This document shows, one piece after another, positions 54,825 through 63,151 of a stretch of DNA of 64,000 nucleotides. The stretch comes from Nitratireductor pacificus pht-3B. Its GTDB lineage: Bacteria; Pseudomonadota; Alphaproteobacteria; Rhizobiales; Rhizobiaceae. The notes below the pieces were generated by a model, which was not told the DNA's origin, did no database searches, and worked only from the letters and a program-made list of their open reading frames with translations. Numbering within the stretch: position 1 is the stretch's first letter; the number at the start of each line of letters is the position of its first letter. The stretch lies in the NCBI RefSeq assembly GCF_000300335.1, contig NZ_AMRM01000007.1, forward strand, positions 124,001-188,000, in the 5' to 3' direction. A program made the position numbers and the translations under genes.

Positions 54825-54841
54825 GAAGATTGGAGACCACC

Positions 54842-55165
54842 ATGCGCGATCTCATGGGCCTGATGGGCAAGGCGAAGGAAATGCAGGCCAAGTTCCAGGC
54901 CATGCAGGAGGAAATCGCCCAGATGGAGGCCGAGGGCCAGGCGGGCGGCGGCGCCGTCAAGGTGCTTCTGTCCGGCAAGTTCGAGATGCGGAAGCTCGCC
55001 ATCGATCCCTCGCTGTTCAAGGAGGACGATGTGGAGATCCTCGAGGACCTGATCCTCGCCGCTCACAACGACGCTAAGGCCAAGGTCGAGGCGATCATGC
55101 AGCAGAAGACGCAGGAAATGACCGCCGGCCTGCCGATCCCGCCCGGCATGAAGCTGCCGTTCTGA
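54842..55165 (+). CDS. YbaB/EbfC nucleoid-associated protein
   Basis: 107 residues. [31 protein letters not shown] is the coiled N-terminal part and [42 protein letters not shown] the conserved core. It binds DNA as a dimer; the dnaX-ybaB-recR order is widespread. ATG 54842 has GGAG at correct spacing; a TTG four codons earlier is rejected. Confidence 0.95.
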   Translation: MRDLMGLMGKAKEMQAKFQAMQEEIAQMEAEGQAGGGAVKVLLSGKFEMRKLAIDPSLFKEDDVEILEDLILAAHNDAKAKVEAIMQQKTQEMTAGLPIPPGMKLPF

Positions 55166-55230
55166 AGGAAGCGAATAGAGAGTAGCGAATAGCGAACAGG
55201 GAGATTGGCGGCGACACGGCGAATCACCGA

Positions 55231-55286
55231 CTATCCGCTATCCGCTATCCGCTATCCGCTATCCGCTATCCGCTATCCGCTATCCG
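55231..55286. repeat. Eight perfect 7-bp tandem repeats upstream of recR
   Basis: CTATCCG repeated eight times without a mismatch (56 bases), ending 14 bases before the recR start. The segment just upstream (55168-55200) contains GCGAATAG twice, which can pair with the repeats at 7 of 8 positions, so the leader could fold back. No ribosome site is visible between array and start. Confidence 0.95.
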
Positions 55287-55300
55287 CTCATATGGCAGTC

Positions 55301-55906
55301 ATGTCGAAATCCATCGCCGGCCCTGAAATCGAACGCCTGATCCAGCTCCTGGCCCGTGTGCCGGGGCTTGGGCCGCGCTCCGCGCGCCGGGCGGCGCTGC
55401 ACCTGATCAAGAAGAAAGAGCAGCTTTTCGCGCCGCTCTCCGCTGCCATGGCCGAGGCGCTCGACCGGGTGCGCGTCTGCTCGACCTGCGGCAATGTCGA
55501 TACGAGCGATCCCTGCACCATCTGCACCGACCCGCGCCGCGAGGACGGCACGATCATCGTCGTCGAGGACGTCGCCGATCTGTGGGCGCTGGAGCGCGCC
55601 GCCGCGATGAACGCGCGCTATCATGTGCTCGGCGGCACGCTTTCGCCGCTCGACGGCGTCGGGCCGGACGACCTGAACATCAAGGGCCTCGTCGAACGCG
55701 TCGCCGCCGGCGGGGTTTCCGAGCTCATCCTCGCGGTCAACGCGACGGTCGAGGGACAGACGACGGCGCACTACATCACCGACCAGGTGTCCGACCTCGG
55801 CATCAAGGTGACCCGGCTTGCCCATGGCGTTCCGGTGGGCGGTGAACTGGACTATCTCGATGAAGGAACATTGTCGGCGGCGCTGAAATCGCGGACCACC
55901 TTCTGA
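55301..55906 (+). CDS. recR: Recombination protein RecR
   Basis: 201 residues, the standard RecR length, from [22 protein letters not shown]. It has the helix-hairpin-helix region ([15 protein letters not shown]), a four-cysteine zinc finger (Cys60, 63, 72, 75), a Toprim domain ([14 protein letters not shown]) and the C-terminal Walker B-like strand. RecR forms a DNA clamp that works with RecF and RecO. No Shine-Dalgarno sequence precedes either ATG 55301 or the in-frame ATG 55292. The frame runs back through the repeat array to TTG 55205, which follows AGGGAG too closely. Confidence 0.95.
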   Translation: MSKSIAGPEIERLIQLLARVPGLGPRSARRAALHLIKKKEQLFAPLSAAMAEALDRVRVCSTCGNVDTSDPCTICTDPRREDGTIIVVEDVADLWALERAAAMNARYHVLGGTLSPLDGVGPDDLNIKGLVERVAAGGVSELILAVNATVEGQTTAHYITDQVSDLGIKVTRLAHGVPVGGELDYLDEGTLSAALKSRTTF

Positions 55907-55956
55907 CGCAGCTGCCTGGCGCGGCATCGCCGTGTCCCCGAGGGAGATACGCCTTG

Positions 55957-57186
55957 ATGACGATGCAACTTTTCCGGGTGGCTCTTGTCCTCGTCCTGAC
56001 GGTCCTTGCCGGCGCCACCGCCGCGCAATCGGTAGACCGGCAGTTCCGGACCTGGCTGGCGAACGACCTGTGGCCCGAGGCGCAGCGGCGCGGCATATCG
56101 CAGGCGACGTTCAACGCCGCCTTCACGGGCGTGTCGCCCAATCTGAAGCTGCCCGACCTGGTCCTGCCCAGCGAGGCGAGGCCGCGCGGCTCCGTCCAGC
56201 ACCAGGCGGAATTCCGCGCGCCGGCGGCTTATTTCAAGCATGTCGGCGGGGTCGTGTCCGGCGGCCGCGCGCGCCTGCAGAGGCTTCAGCCGGCGCTGGC
56301 CGCCATCGAGCAGCGCTACGGCGTGCCGCGCGGCATCCTGCTGGCGATCTGGGGGCGCGAGTCGGGCTTCGGCGGTGCCAAGATTCCCCATGACGCGTTC
56401 GAGGTCCTCGGCACCAAGGCCTTCCTTGCCACGCGCAAGGCGATGTTCCGCGAGGAGGTGCTCGCGGCGTTGGAGGTGGTCGAGAAGCGCGGCGTTGCCG
56501 CGCGCGCCATGCGGTCCTCATGGGCCGGCGCCATGGGGCAGCCCCAGTTCATGCCCACCTCCTACCTGAAATACGCGGTGGACGGCGACGGCGACGGTCG
56601 CGCCGACATCTGGGGCTCGGAGGCCGACACGCTGGCCTCCATCGCCAATTACCTGGCGCAGCACGGCTGGGTGAAAGGCCGCGACTGGGGCTTCGAGGTG
56701 ACCGTGCCCGACAGCGTGTCCTGCACGCTCGAAGGCCCGGACCGGGGCCGGCGGATCGCCGACTGGCAGGCGCTGGGCGTTCGCCGCGTCGGCGGCAAGG
56801 CCTTTCCCGCCCATGAGCTGCGCGGCGAGGGGTTCCTGATGATGCCGGCCGGCCGCTTCGGCCCGGCCTTCATCGTCACGCCCAATTTCTACCGGCTCAA
56901 GGACTACAACGAGAGCGATCTCTATGCGCTGTTCGTCGGCCATGCGGGCGACCGCATCATGTACGGCAATGCCGAGTTTGCCGGCGCCTGGCGACCGGTT
57001 TCCGGCTTCAACCGCGCTGATGTGGCAGCCTTGCAGCGCGGTCTCGAACGGCTCGGGCACGATGTCGGGGGCGCGGACGGCCTTGCTGGCTTCAAGACCC
57101 GCCGCTCCATCGGCGCCTGGCAGGAAAAGAACGGTGGACAGGCGCGCTGCTTTCCAGAAATTGACACAATGCGCAACCTTAAGTAG
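55957..57186 (+). CDS. Lytic murein transglycosylase, MltB family, with PG-binding domain
   Basis: 409 residues with a Sec signal (VALVLVLTVLAGATAAQS), so periplasmic and not a lipoprotein. The SLT_2/MltB catalytic domain has YGVPRGILLAIWGRESGFG with the catalytic Glu135, then SSWAGAMGQPQFMPTSYLKYAVDGDGDG. A peptidoglycan_binding_1 domain forms the C-terminus (VAALQRGLERLGHDVGGADGLAGFKTRRSI). It cleaves glycan strands to 1,6-anhydro ends. ATG 55957 is preceded by AGGGAG. Confidence 0.93.
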   Translation: MTMQLFRVALVLVLTVLAGATAAQSVDRQFRTWLANDLWPEAQRRGISQATFNAAFTGVSPNLKLPDLVLPSEARPRGSVQHQAEFRAPAAYFKHVGGVVSGGRARLQRLQPALAAIEQRYGVPRGILLAIWGRESGFGGAKIPHDAFEVLGTKAFLATRKAMFREEVLAALEVVEKRGVAARAMRSSWAGAMGQPQFMPTSYLKYAVDGDGDGRADIWGSEADTLASIANYLAQHGWVKGRDWGFEVTVPDSVSCTLEGPDRGRRIADWQALGVRRVGGKAFPAHELRGEGFLMMPAGRFGPAFIVTPNFYRLKDYNESDLYALFVGHAGDRIMYGNAEFAGAWRPVSGFNRADVAALQRGLERLGHDVGGADGLAGFKTRRSIGAWQEKNGGQARCFPEIDTMRNLK

Positions 57187-57247
57187 CAGTCTTCATGAAG
57201 CGGGGGCTTGGATCGCGCATCGGCGCGACGATTCTTAAGGGAAGACC

Positions 57248-57478
57248 ATGTCCTCAAAAGCCCCTTTCCGAACCCTGTATTGCACCGCGCTGGCCGGCGC
57301 GCTGACCCTGTCGCTGGCCGGATGCACCAGTCCATGGTCGCGTGGGAGATCGGCCGCGCCGCTGCCTCCGGTCACGCATGGCCCGGCCGTCGGCCTGGAC
57401 TGTTCGGCGAAAGGGCCGCTGCCGCCCGAATGTATCTCGGGTACGGCGGTGGAAGCCGACGCCCTGCAGCAACGCTGA
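57248..57478 (+). CDS. Small lipoprotein, unknown function
   Basis: 76 residues with a clear lipoprotein signal (LYCTALAGALTLSLAGC, lipidated Cys26) and AAGGGAAGACC before ATG 57248. The short mature part (about 50 residues) is Pro/Gly-rich with two further cysteines (GLDCSAKGPLPPEC). No recognisable domain. Real by signal and ribosome site; function unknown. Confidence 0.65.
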   Translation: MSSKAPFRTLYCTALAGALTLSLAGCTSPWSRGRSAAPLPPVTHGPAVGLDCSAKGPLPPECISGTAVEADALQQR

Positions 57479-57657
57479 CATGGTGGATTGCGTGCCTGAA
57501 TGGAGACATGCAGGCAATGGCGGCGCGTCGGGGTAGTATCCCACGCCCGCTCTTCTTGAATTCGCACGCAGGATGCTGGCGGTGAACAAAAAATAGGATA
57601 ATCTCCCTCTCGGGACGAGGTGCGGCACGCCGCCATGATCTGAGAGAGGGTTTTCCT

Positions 57658-58056
57658 GTGCTTGTTTCGACTTTGCTGTCTCGCCTTGGCGCGCTGTTTG
57701 CCGCCGCTGTCATTCTGGCCAGTTGTACGGTTGTGGTGGAGGAAGGGCCGGACCGGCCACGTCCGCCCCGCCCGGATCGTCCGCAGGTCTGCACCATGGA
57801 GTACCGGCCCGTCTGTGCGCGTGTTGCCGGCCGCGAACGCACATTCGGCAATATGTGCGCCGCGCGTGCCGCCGGCGCCCGCTTCCTTCATCCGGGCGAG
57901 TGCCGCCCGCAGTCGAACCGGCCCGACCGCCCGCAGATCTGCACGCGGGAATACCGTCCGGTCTGCGCCCGCCGTGGCGGCAGCGTCCGCACCTTCGGCA
58001 ATGCCTGCTCGGCGCGCGCCGAGGGCTACCGCGTGCTGGGCCCGGGCGCCTGCTGA
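57658..58056 (+). CDS. Lipoprotein with two Kazal-like repeats
   Basis: 132 residues from GTG 57658, with GAGAGAGG upstream. Lipobox VILASC (Cys23), a Pro/Arg-rich linker, then two tandem repeats each with four cysteines in identical spacing (C-x7-C-x13-C-x14-C: 45, 53, 67, 82 and 95, 103, 117, 132). Each reads C-x3-EYRPVCA, then TFGN-x-C-x-AR, then G-x-C. This is the Kazal serine-protease-inhibitor frame reduced from six to four cysteines. A surface protease inhibitor or a structural mini-domain are both possible. Confidence 0.8.
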   Translation: MLVSTLLSRLGALFAAAVILASCTVVVEEGPDRPRPPRPDRPQVCTMEYRPVCARVAGRERTFGNMCAARAAGARFLHPGECRPQSNRPDRPQICTREYRPVCARRGGSVRTFGNACSARAEGYRVLGPGAC

Positions 58057-58094
58057 TCCGACTGGGGTCCGGGCGGTCCGTCCGCTTGCTCTTG

Positions 58095-58118
58095 CCCTCT
58101 TCCGTTTGCGGGAGAGGG
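58095..58118. terminator. Hairpin between Kazal lipoprotein and gntR
   Basis: CCCTCTTCCG (58095-58104), loop TTTG, CGGGAGAGGG (58109-58118), 10 pairs with one wobble, between convergent genes. No T-run; it may be a dispersed palindrome used as a bidirectional terminator. Confidence 0.45.
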
Positions 58119-58192
58119 TGTGAGCGCCGTTTCCCGGCTGATCTCTTGCAATTGAGCGGGTCTCGGATGATCTCGTTCGGCCGCGAGCGACC

Positions 58193-58858
58193 TCAGCGGC
58201 GTCTGTTTTCGAGAAAGGCGGTCAGCGACCGGCTGGCATCGAGGATGTGGGCGCGGGTCAGGCGGGCCGCCTCGTCCGCGTCGCCGCGCGCGCAGGCATC
58301 GAAGATCGCCTCATGCTCCTGCCGCGCCCGGCGCATGCCGTCGGTCAGGGTCAGCTGGGCGCGCAGATAGCGGTCCACCCGGTCGAGCGACGACCGCACG
58401 ATCTGCAGATGATAGGGGCGCTCGGAGGCTGCGTAGAGGCTGTAGTGAAAATTGCGGTTGATCGTGCCCCACAGCGAGGGGTCAGCTTCTCCCGCGAAAT
58501 CCTCCAGATGGCCGCGCGCTTCGTCGAGCCGGCGCGCGTCGAGGCGGGGCACCGCAAGGCGGATCACCTCGCTTTCGATCAGGGCGCGGAACTCGAAGAT
58601 CTCCTCGACCTCCGCCGTCGAAAGCTCTGCCACCACCGTTCCCTTGTAGCGCTCATTGGTCACCAGCCCGTCCTGCTCCAGGCGCTTCAGCGCCTCGCGC
58701 ACCGGGATGCGGCTGGTGTTGAACATCTGGGCAATGTGGTCCTGGCGCAGATGCTCGCCGCCGGCCAGCGCGCCCTCGATGATCGCCTTGCGCAGCGCCT
58801 CGAAAACGAGGTCCGCCGCCGAAGCGGACTGCCTGACGTCGATCGTTTCGAGTTTCAT
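58193..58858 (-). CDS. GntR-family regulator, FCD type, of the hydroxyproline cluster
   Basis: 221 residues. The N-terminal winged helix contains LRQDHIAQMFNTSRIPVREALKRLEQDGLV. The C-terminal FCD domain has FRALIESEVIRLAVPRL, NRNFHYSLYAAS and EHEAIFDACARGDADEAARLTRAHI, which includes the metal-binding Asp/His positions. The start at MKLETIDVRQ has AAGGTGAT upstream. It is divergent from the catabolic genes; in Sinorhizobium a GntR protein (HypR) controls hydroxyproline catabolism, and this is the likely counterpart. Confidence 0.87.
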   Translation of the reverse strand: MKLETIDVRQSASAADLVFEALRKAIIEGALAGGEHLRQDHIAQMFNTSRIPVREALKRLEQDGLVTNERYKGTVVAELSTAEVEEIFEFRALIESEVIRLAVPRLDARRLDEARGHLEDFAGEADPSLWGTINRNFHYSLYAASERPYHLQIVRSSLDRVDRYLRAQLTLTDGMRRARQEHEAIFDACARGDADEAARLTRAHILDASRSLTAFLENRRR

Positions 58859-59002
58859 CGCATCACCTTCGAGCATCGCCTGTCAGAGCGCCTGATAAAG
58901 CAATTCGCCGCCGTATGAAATCACCTGGCGTCATCGGCGCCGCGCACGTGAGGGACTCGGACAAGGCCGTTACGCGGAAACGGCGTCATTTCACTATTGT
59001 AT

Positions 59003-59014
59003 ATTGGATCCAAT
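59003..59014. promoter_or_regulatory. Predicted GntR operator
   Basis: ATTGGATCCAAT, a perfect 12-bp palindrome in an AT-rich setting (TTGTAT on the left), 145 bases from the gntR start. Size and dyad type fit FCD-type GntR operators. It is the only perfect dyad I find in the 545-base gap 58859-59403, which otherwise holds only the 9-bp repeat array and no supported gene. Confidence 0.55.
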
Positions 59015-59080
59015 CTGAGTAAAGACAAGACGGACGATGCGCATTCACCTGCGTATGCGTTCGGGCTGTTGCGGTTGCCG

Positions 59081-59152
59081 AGGCTGCCAAGGCTGCCAAG
59101 GCTGCCAAGGCTGCCAAGGCTCCAGAGGCTCCAGAGGCTCCAGAGGCTCCAG
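59081..59152. repeat. 9-bp minisatellite, two blocks of four
   Basis: AGGCTGCCA four times (59081-59116) followed directly by AGGCTCCAG four times (59117-59152), then a partial unit. All copies within a block are identical. The array lies between the predicted operator and the first catabolic gene. Because the unit is a multiple of three, frames through it give tripeptide repeats, but no such frame has a credible gene structure. Confidence 0.95.
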
Positions 59153-59403
59153 AGGCTCAGAGCCGCTCTGCGCCTCGGGCCATGCGCTGCGGGGATTGGA
59201 GGCTGCCGAGGCGTGGACAAGACGGGGGCCTGCGGCGCCGATGCTCAGGCATTCTCGCAGCGGGGTGGCTTGAACCGGCGTCTGCGGGAATGCGGAAGAA
59301 CCAGGAGATGGAGCGGACAGCGTTTCCGTGAAACGATGCACCGGTCCGGCTGACAGAAGGGCGGCTGCGGCCGCGATGGGAGATCCCGAGAGGAGTTTTG
59401 ATC

Positions 59404-60312
59404 ATGTGGAATGGCATTTTTCCCGCGGTGACGACGAAGTTCACGGACGGCGACGGTCTCGACCATGACGAGATGGCGCGCTGCTTCGCCTTGCAGATGG
59501 AGGCCGGTTGCGACGGGCTGATCGTCTGCGGTTCGCTCGGCGAGGGCTCGATGCTGTCGCAGGACGAGCGCCTTCAGGTTCTGAAGACGGCGCGCTCCGT
59601 CGCAGCCGGGAAGCCGGTCCTGATGACCGTTTCGGAAGCAGCGACGCGCGACGCGGCCGCCATGGCGCAGAAGGCCGCAAAGGCCGGCGCGAATGGGCTG
59701 ATGGTCGTTCCGAGCCCCATCTATCACACCAATCCCGAGGAGACGGTCGCCACGCTGAGCGCCGTCGCGGCCGCCGGCGACCTGCCGGTGATGATCTATT
59801 CGAACCGCGTCGCCTACCGCGTCGACGTGACCGTCGACATCATGGAGAAGCTGGCAGGCGACAAGCGTTTCGTCGCGGTCAAGGAATCCTCTGACGACAT
59901 TCGGCGCACGACCGAGCTGCTCAGCCATTTCGGCGACCGTTTCGATGTCTTCACCGGCGTCGACAATCTGGCGCTCGAGGCGCTGGCCATGGGCGCGGTC
60001 GGCTGGGTGGCGGGCCTTGTCGTCGCCTTCCCGCGCGAGACCGTGGCGATCTACCGGCTGGCGAAGGCCGGGCGCATGGACGAGGCGCGCGCCATCTACC
60101 GCTGGTTCCGCCCGATGCTCGACCTCGACGTCTCCACCTATCTGGTGCAGAACATCAAGCTCGCCGAGGCGCTGGAGATTGGCACGAACGAGCGCGTGCG
60201 CATGCCGCGCATGCCGCTTTCGGGCGAGAACCGCGCGCGCGCCGAGGCGATCATCCGCCACGCCATCGCCACGCGCCCGGCCCTGCCCGACGTGACGAAG
60301 CTCGCAGCCTGA
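59404..60312 (+). CDS. DHDPS-family enzyme, probable 1-pyrroline-4-hydroxy-2-carboxylate deaminase
   Basis: 302-residue DapA-superfamily TIM barrel. The Schiff-base lysine is Lys160 (FVAVKESSDD) and the assisting Tyr132 is in MIYSNRVAYRVD. CGSLGEGSMLS replaces the G-T-T-G-E phosphate-type loop of true DapA. In this context (ALDH, D-amino-acid dehydrogenase and epimerase follow) it is the deaminase that turns pyrroline-hydroxycarboxylate into 2-oxoglutarate semialdehyde, called hypD in Sinorhizobium. ATG 59404 has AGGAG at 8 bases. Function is context-based. Confidence 0.85.
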   Translation: MWNGIFPAVTTKFTDGDGLDHDEMARCFALQMEAGCDGLIVCGSLGEGSMLSQDERLQVLKTARSVAAGKPVLMTVSEAATRDAAAMAQKAAKAGANGLMVVPSPIYHTNPEETVATLSAVAAAGDLPVMIYSNRVAYRVDVTVDIMEKLAGDKRFVAVKESSDDIRRTTELLSHFGDRFDVFTGVDNLALEALAMGAVGWVAGLVVAFPRETVAIYRLAKAGRMDEARAIYRWFRPMLDLDVSTYLVQNIKLAEALEIGTNERVRMPRMPLSGENRARAEAIIRHAIATRPALPDVTKLAA

Positions 60313-60416
60313 TTTCATGCGCAAACGGCAGGCTGGCATGACGAAGCATCGCATGACCGGCCCGCTCGCATGCGATACGAAAACGGCAAAACATGACCAG
60401 CAGGAGGGCGAGACAG

Positions 60417-61874
60417 ATGGCTTCGGTTGAAGCGGGTGCGATGCGGTTCGACAATTTCATTGCCGGTGAATGGGCCGGCGGCCAGAGCAGGGTCGAGAAC
60501 ATCAACCCTTCCGACACGCGCGACGTGATCGGTCTGGCGGCGCGCTCCGGTGCCGCGGATCTCGACCGCGCCATCGACGCCGCCCACGCGGCGGCGCCCG
60601 GCTGGGCCGCCTCGACGCCGCAGCAGCGCTTCGACGTGCTCGACGCCGTGGGCACGGAAATCCTCGCCCGCAAGGAGGAGCTCGGCCGCCTCCTGGCGCG
60701 CGAGGAGGGCAAGACGCTGGCCGAGGGCATCGGCGAGGCGGCGCGCGCCGGTCAGATCTTCAAGTTCTTCGCCGGCGAGGCGCTGCGCCTGCCGGGCGAG
60801 CGGCTGGCCTCGGTCCGTCCCGGCATCGAGATCGACATGCGCCGCGAGCCGGTCGGCGTGATCGGCCTGATCACCCCGTGGAACTTCCCCATCGCCATCC
60901 CCGCCTGGAAGGTCGCGCCGGCGCTCGCCTACGGCAATGCCGTGGTGCTGAAGCCCGCGGAGCTGGTGCCCGGCTGCGCCTGGGCGCTGGCCGACATCCT
61001 GTCGCGCTCCGGGCTGCCCGCCGGCGTCTTCAACCTGGTCGGCGGACGCGGCTCTGAGCTCGGGCCGCGCATGATCGAGAACCCGAAGGTGAAGGCGATC
61101 TCCTTCACCGGCTCCGTGCCGACCGGGCGCGGCATCGCCGCCGCCTGCGGCCAGCACCTGAAGAAGGTGCAGCTCGAGATGGGTGGCAAGAACCCGCTCG
61201 TGGTGCTCGACGACGCCGATCTCGATGTCGCCGTGGGCGCGGCGCTCAACGGCGCGTTCTTCTCCACCGGCCAGCGCTGCACCGCGTCGAGCAGGCTCGT
61301 CGTGACGGAAGGCATCCACGACCGTTTCGTGGCGGCGCTGACGGAGAAGCTGAAGGCGCTGGTGGTGGGCGACGCGCTCGACCCGAAGACGCAGATGGGG
61401 CCGGTGGTCGACGAAAAGCAGCTCGAGCAGGACCTCGCCTATGTGGAGATCGCGCGGCAGGAGGGCGGCAGGCTGGCCTTCGGCGGCGATCGCCTGACAC
61501 TGGACAAGCCCGGCTTCTACATGGCGCCGGCCCTGTTCACCGAGACCACCCATGCCATGCGCATCAACCGCGAGGAGGTGTTCGGCCCGGTGGCGAGCGT
61601 GGTCCGCGTCAGGGATTACGACGAGGCGCTGGCGGTCGCCAACGACACCGATTTCGGCCTGTCGTCGGGCATCTGCACCACCTCGCTCAAGCATGCCAGC
61701 GACTTCAAGGCGAAATCCCAGGCGGGCATGGTGCTGGTCAACCTGCCGACGGCGGGCGTCGATTACCATGTGCCGTTCGGTGGCACCAAGGGATCGAGTT
61801 TTGGCGCGCGCGAGCAGGGCCGCTATGCCGTCGAGTTCTACACGACGGTCAAGACCGCCTATACGCAGCCCTGA
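60417..61874 (+). CDS. Aldehyde dehydrogenase, probable 2-oxoglutarate semialdehyde dehydrogenase
   Basis: 485 residues. ALDH superfamily with GLITPWNFPIAIPAWK, cofactor motif FTGSVPTGRGI, catalytic Glu254 (LEMGGKNP) and Cys288 (FFSTGQRCTASSR), and the late motif EEVFGPVASV. In this cluster it oxidises 2-oxoglutarate semialdehyde to 2-oxoglutarate, the step that feeds the TCA cycle. ATG 60417 is chosen since AGGAGGGCGAG precedes it; 60393 and 60441 are alternatives. It is 104 bases after the deaminase gene and 13 before the oxidase gene. Confidence 0.88.
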   Translation: MASVEAGAMRFDNFIAGEWAGGQSRVENINPSDTRDVIGLAARSGAADLDRAIDAAHAAAPGWAASTPQQRFDVLDAVGTEILARKEELGRLLAREEGKTLAEGIGEAARAGQIFKFFAGEALRLPGERLASVRPGIEIDMRREPVGVIGLITPWNFPIAIPAWKVAPALAYGNAVVLKPAELVPGCAWALADILSRSGLPAGVFNLVGGRGSELGPRMIENPKVKAISFTGSVPTGRGIAAACGQHLKKVQLEMGGKNPLVVLDDADLDVAVGAALNGAFFSTGQRCTASSRLVVTEGIHDRFVAALTEKLKALVVGDALDPKTQMGPVVDEKQLEQDLAYVEIARQEGGRLAFGGDRLTLDKPGFYMAPALFTETTHAMRINREEVFGPVASVVRVRDYDEALAVANDTDFGLSSGICTTSLKHASDFKAKSQAGMVLVNLPTAGVDYHVPFGGTKGSSFGAREQGRYAVEFYTTVKTAYTQP

Positions 61875-61887
61875 CGGAGGTGACGCG

Positions 61888-63138
61888 GTGCCGGTAGACA
61901 ACAGGGTCGATGTGGCGATTGTCGGCGCCGGCATCATCGGCATCGCTACGGCCTTTCGCCTTGCAGCGGCAGGCCGCAGCGTTGCCCTGATCGAACGCGA
62001 CGAACCGGCCAATGCCGCGAGCCGCGGCAATGCCGGGGCCTTCGCGTTTCCGGCGATCATGCCGCTCGCCTCGCCGGGCATTCTCCTGAAGGCGCCGAAA
62101 TGGCTGGTCGACCCGCTCGGGCCGCTGTCCATCCCGCCCGCCGAGTTTCCCTCGCGGCTGCCCTGGCTCCTGCGCTTCTTCCGCGCTTCGATGCTGGGAC
62201 GCCTGGAGGCGAGCACGGCGGCGCTCGCCGCGCTCAACCGGCTGTCGCAGAGCGAGACCGCCGCCCTGACCTTCGAAACCGGCACCGGTGGCATGGTGCG
62301 CGCCGACGGGGCGCTGGAACTCTACCAGAGCGAGGCCGAATGGCGGGCGTCCCTGCCGGGCTGGCGACGCAGCGAGGAAGCGGGCGTCGTCGTCGAGCAT
62401 GTCGAGGGCGGGCGGCTGGCCGAACTCCAGCCGGGCCTCTCGTCCCGGCTGGTCAAGGGCGTGTTCCTGCCGCAATGGCAGACGGTCGGCGATCCGCGCG
62501 CCTATGCGCTGGCTTTGCTGGCGGCGGCACGGGCGCACGGCGTGCGGTTCGTCACCAGCGAGGTTGCGCGCCTTGCGCCGGACGCGGACGGCGTGACCCT
62601 GACCCTTTCGGGCGGGGATGCGCTCAGGGCGGACCATGCCGTGCTTTCCGCCGGCCCCTGGTCTGGCGCCCTGGCCGCATCGCTGGGCGACCGGCTGCCG
62701 GTGACGCCGGAACGCGGCTACAACACCACCCTGCCGCCGGGCGCGTTCGACCTGAAGCGGCAGCTGATCTTTCCCGCCCATGGCTTCGTGGTCACGCCGC
62801 TCGAGACCGGCATCCGCGTCGGCGGCGCGTCGGAACTGGCGCGGATCGAGCGGCCCGCCAACTTCAGGCGGGCGCGGCACATGCTCGACAAGGCGGCCGG
62901 CTTCATGCCCGGCCTGAAGCGCGAGGGCGGCATCGAATGGATGGGGTCGCGGCCCTCCATGCCCGACTCCCTGCCGGTGATTGGCCGCTCGTCGGCCAGT
63001 CCACGGGTCATCCATGCGTTCGGCCACGGCCATCTGGGCTTGACGCAGTCGGCCGCGACGGCTCGACTGGTTTGCGAACTGGTGCTCGGCGAGGCGCCGT
63101 CCATCGACATCGGGCCGTTCAGGCCGGGCCGTTTCTGA
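61888..63138 (+). CDS. FAD-dependent D-amino acid dehydrogenase, probable D-hydroxyproline dehydrogenase
   Basis: 416-residue DAO-family flavoprotein from GTG 61888 with GGAGG upstream. The dinucleotide motif VDVAIVGAGIIGIATAFRL (GAGIIG 13-18) is N-terminal, SRGNAGAF follows as in DadA-like enzymes, and the C-terminal FAD loop has GHGHLGLTQSAATARLV. Context assigns it to oxidation of cis-4-hydroxy-D-proline to 1-pyrroline-4-hydroxy-2-carboxylate, passing electrons to the membrane (hypO type). It is a single-subunit form, unlike the heteromeric enzymes of pseudomonads. Confidence 0.86.
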   Translation: MPVDNRVDVAIVGAGIIGIATAFRLAAAGRSVALIERDEPANAASRGNAGAFAFPAIMPLASPGILLKAPKWLVDPLGPLSIPPAEFPSRLPWLLRFFRASMLGRLEASTAALAALNRLSQSETAALTFETGTGGMVRADGALELYQSEAEWRASLPGWRRSEEAGVVVEHVEGGRLAELQPGLSSRLVKGVFLPQWQTVGDPRAYALALLAAARAHGVRFVTSEVARLAPDADGVTLTLSGGDALRADHAVLSAGPWSGALAASLGDRLPVTPERGYNTTLPPGAFDLKRQLIFPAHGFVVTPLETGIRVGGASELARIERPANFRRARHMLDKAAGFMPGLKREGGIEWMGSRPSMPDSLPVIGRSSASPRVIHAFGHGHLGLTQSAATARLVCELVLGEAPSIDIGPFRPGRF

Positions 63139-63151
63139 GAGGAAGAGAGAC

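Noticed and set aside
55231-55286. Possible CRISPR array
   Set aside because: The 7-bp units are contiguous with no spacers and there are no cas genes.
55205-55300. N-terminal extension of RecR through the repeat array
   Set aside because: It would start at TTG with a too-close purine run; the 201-residue form matches the family. It is kept only as part of a finding.
58997-59353. 118-residue frame through the 9-bp minisatellite (and a minus-strand 98-residue frame)
   Set aside because: Low-complexity tripeptide repeats, no good ribosome site, and a frame free of stops is expected because the unit is a multiple of three.
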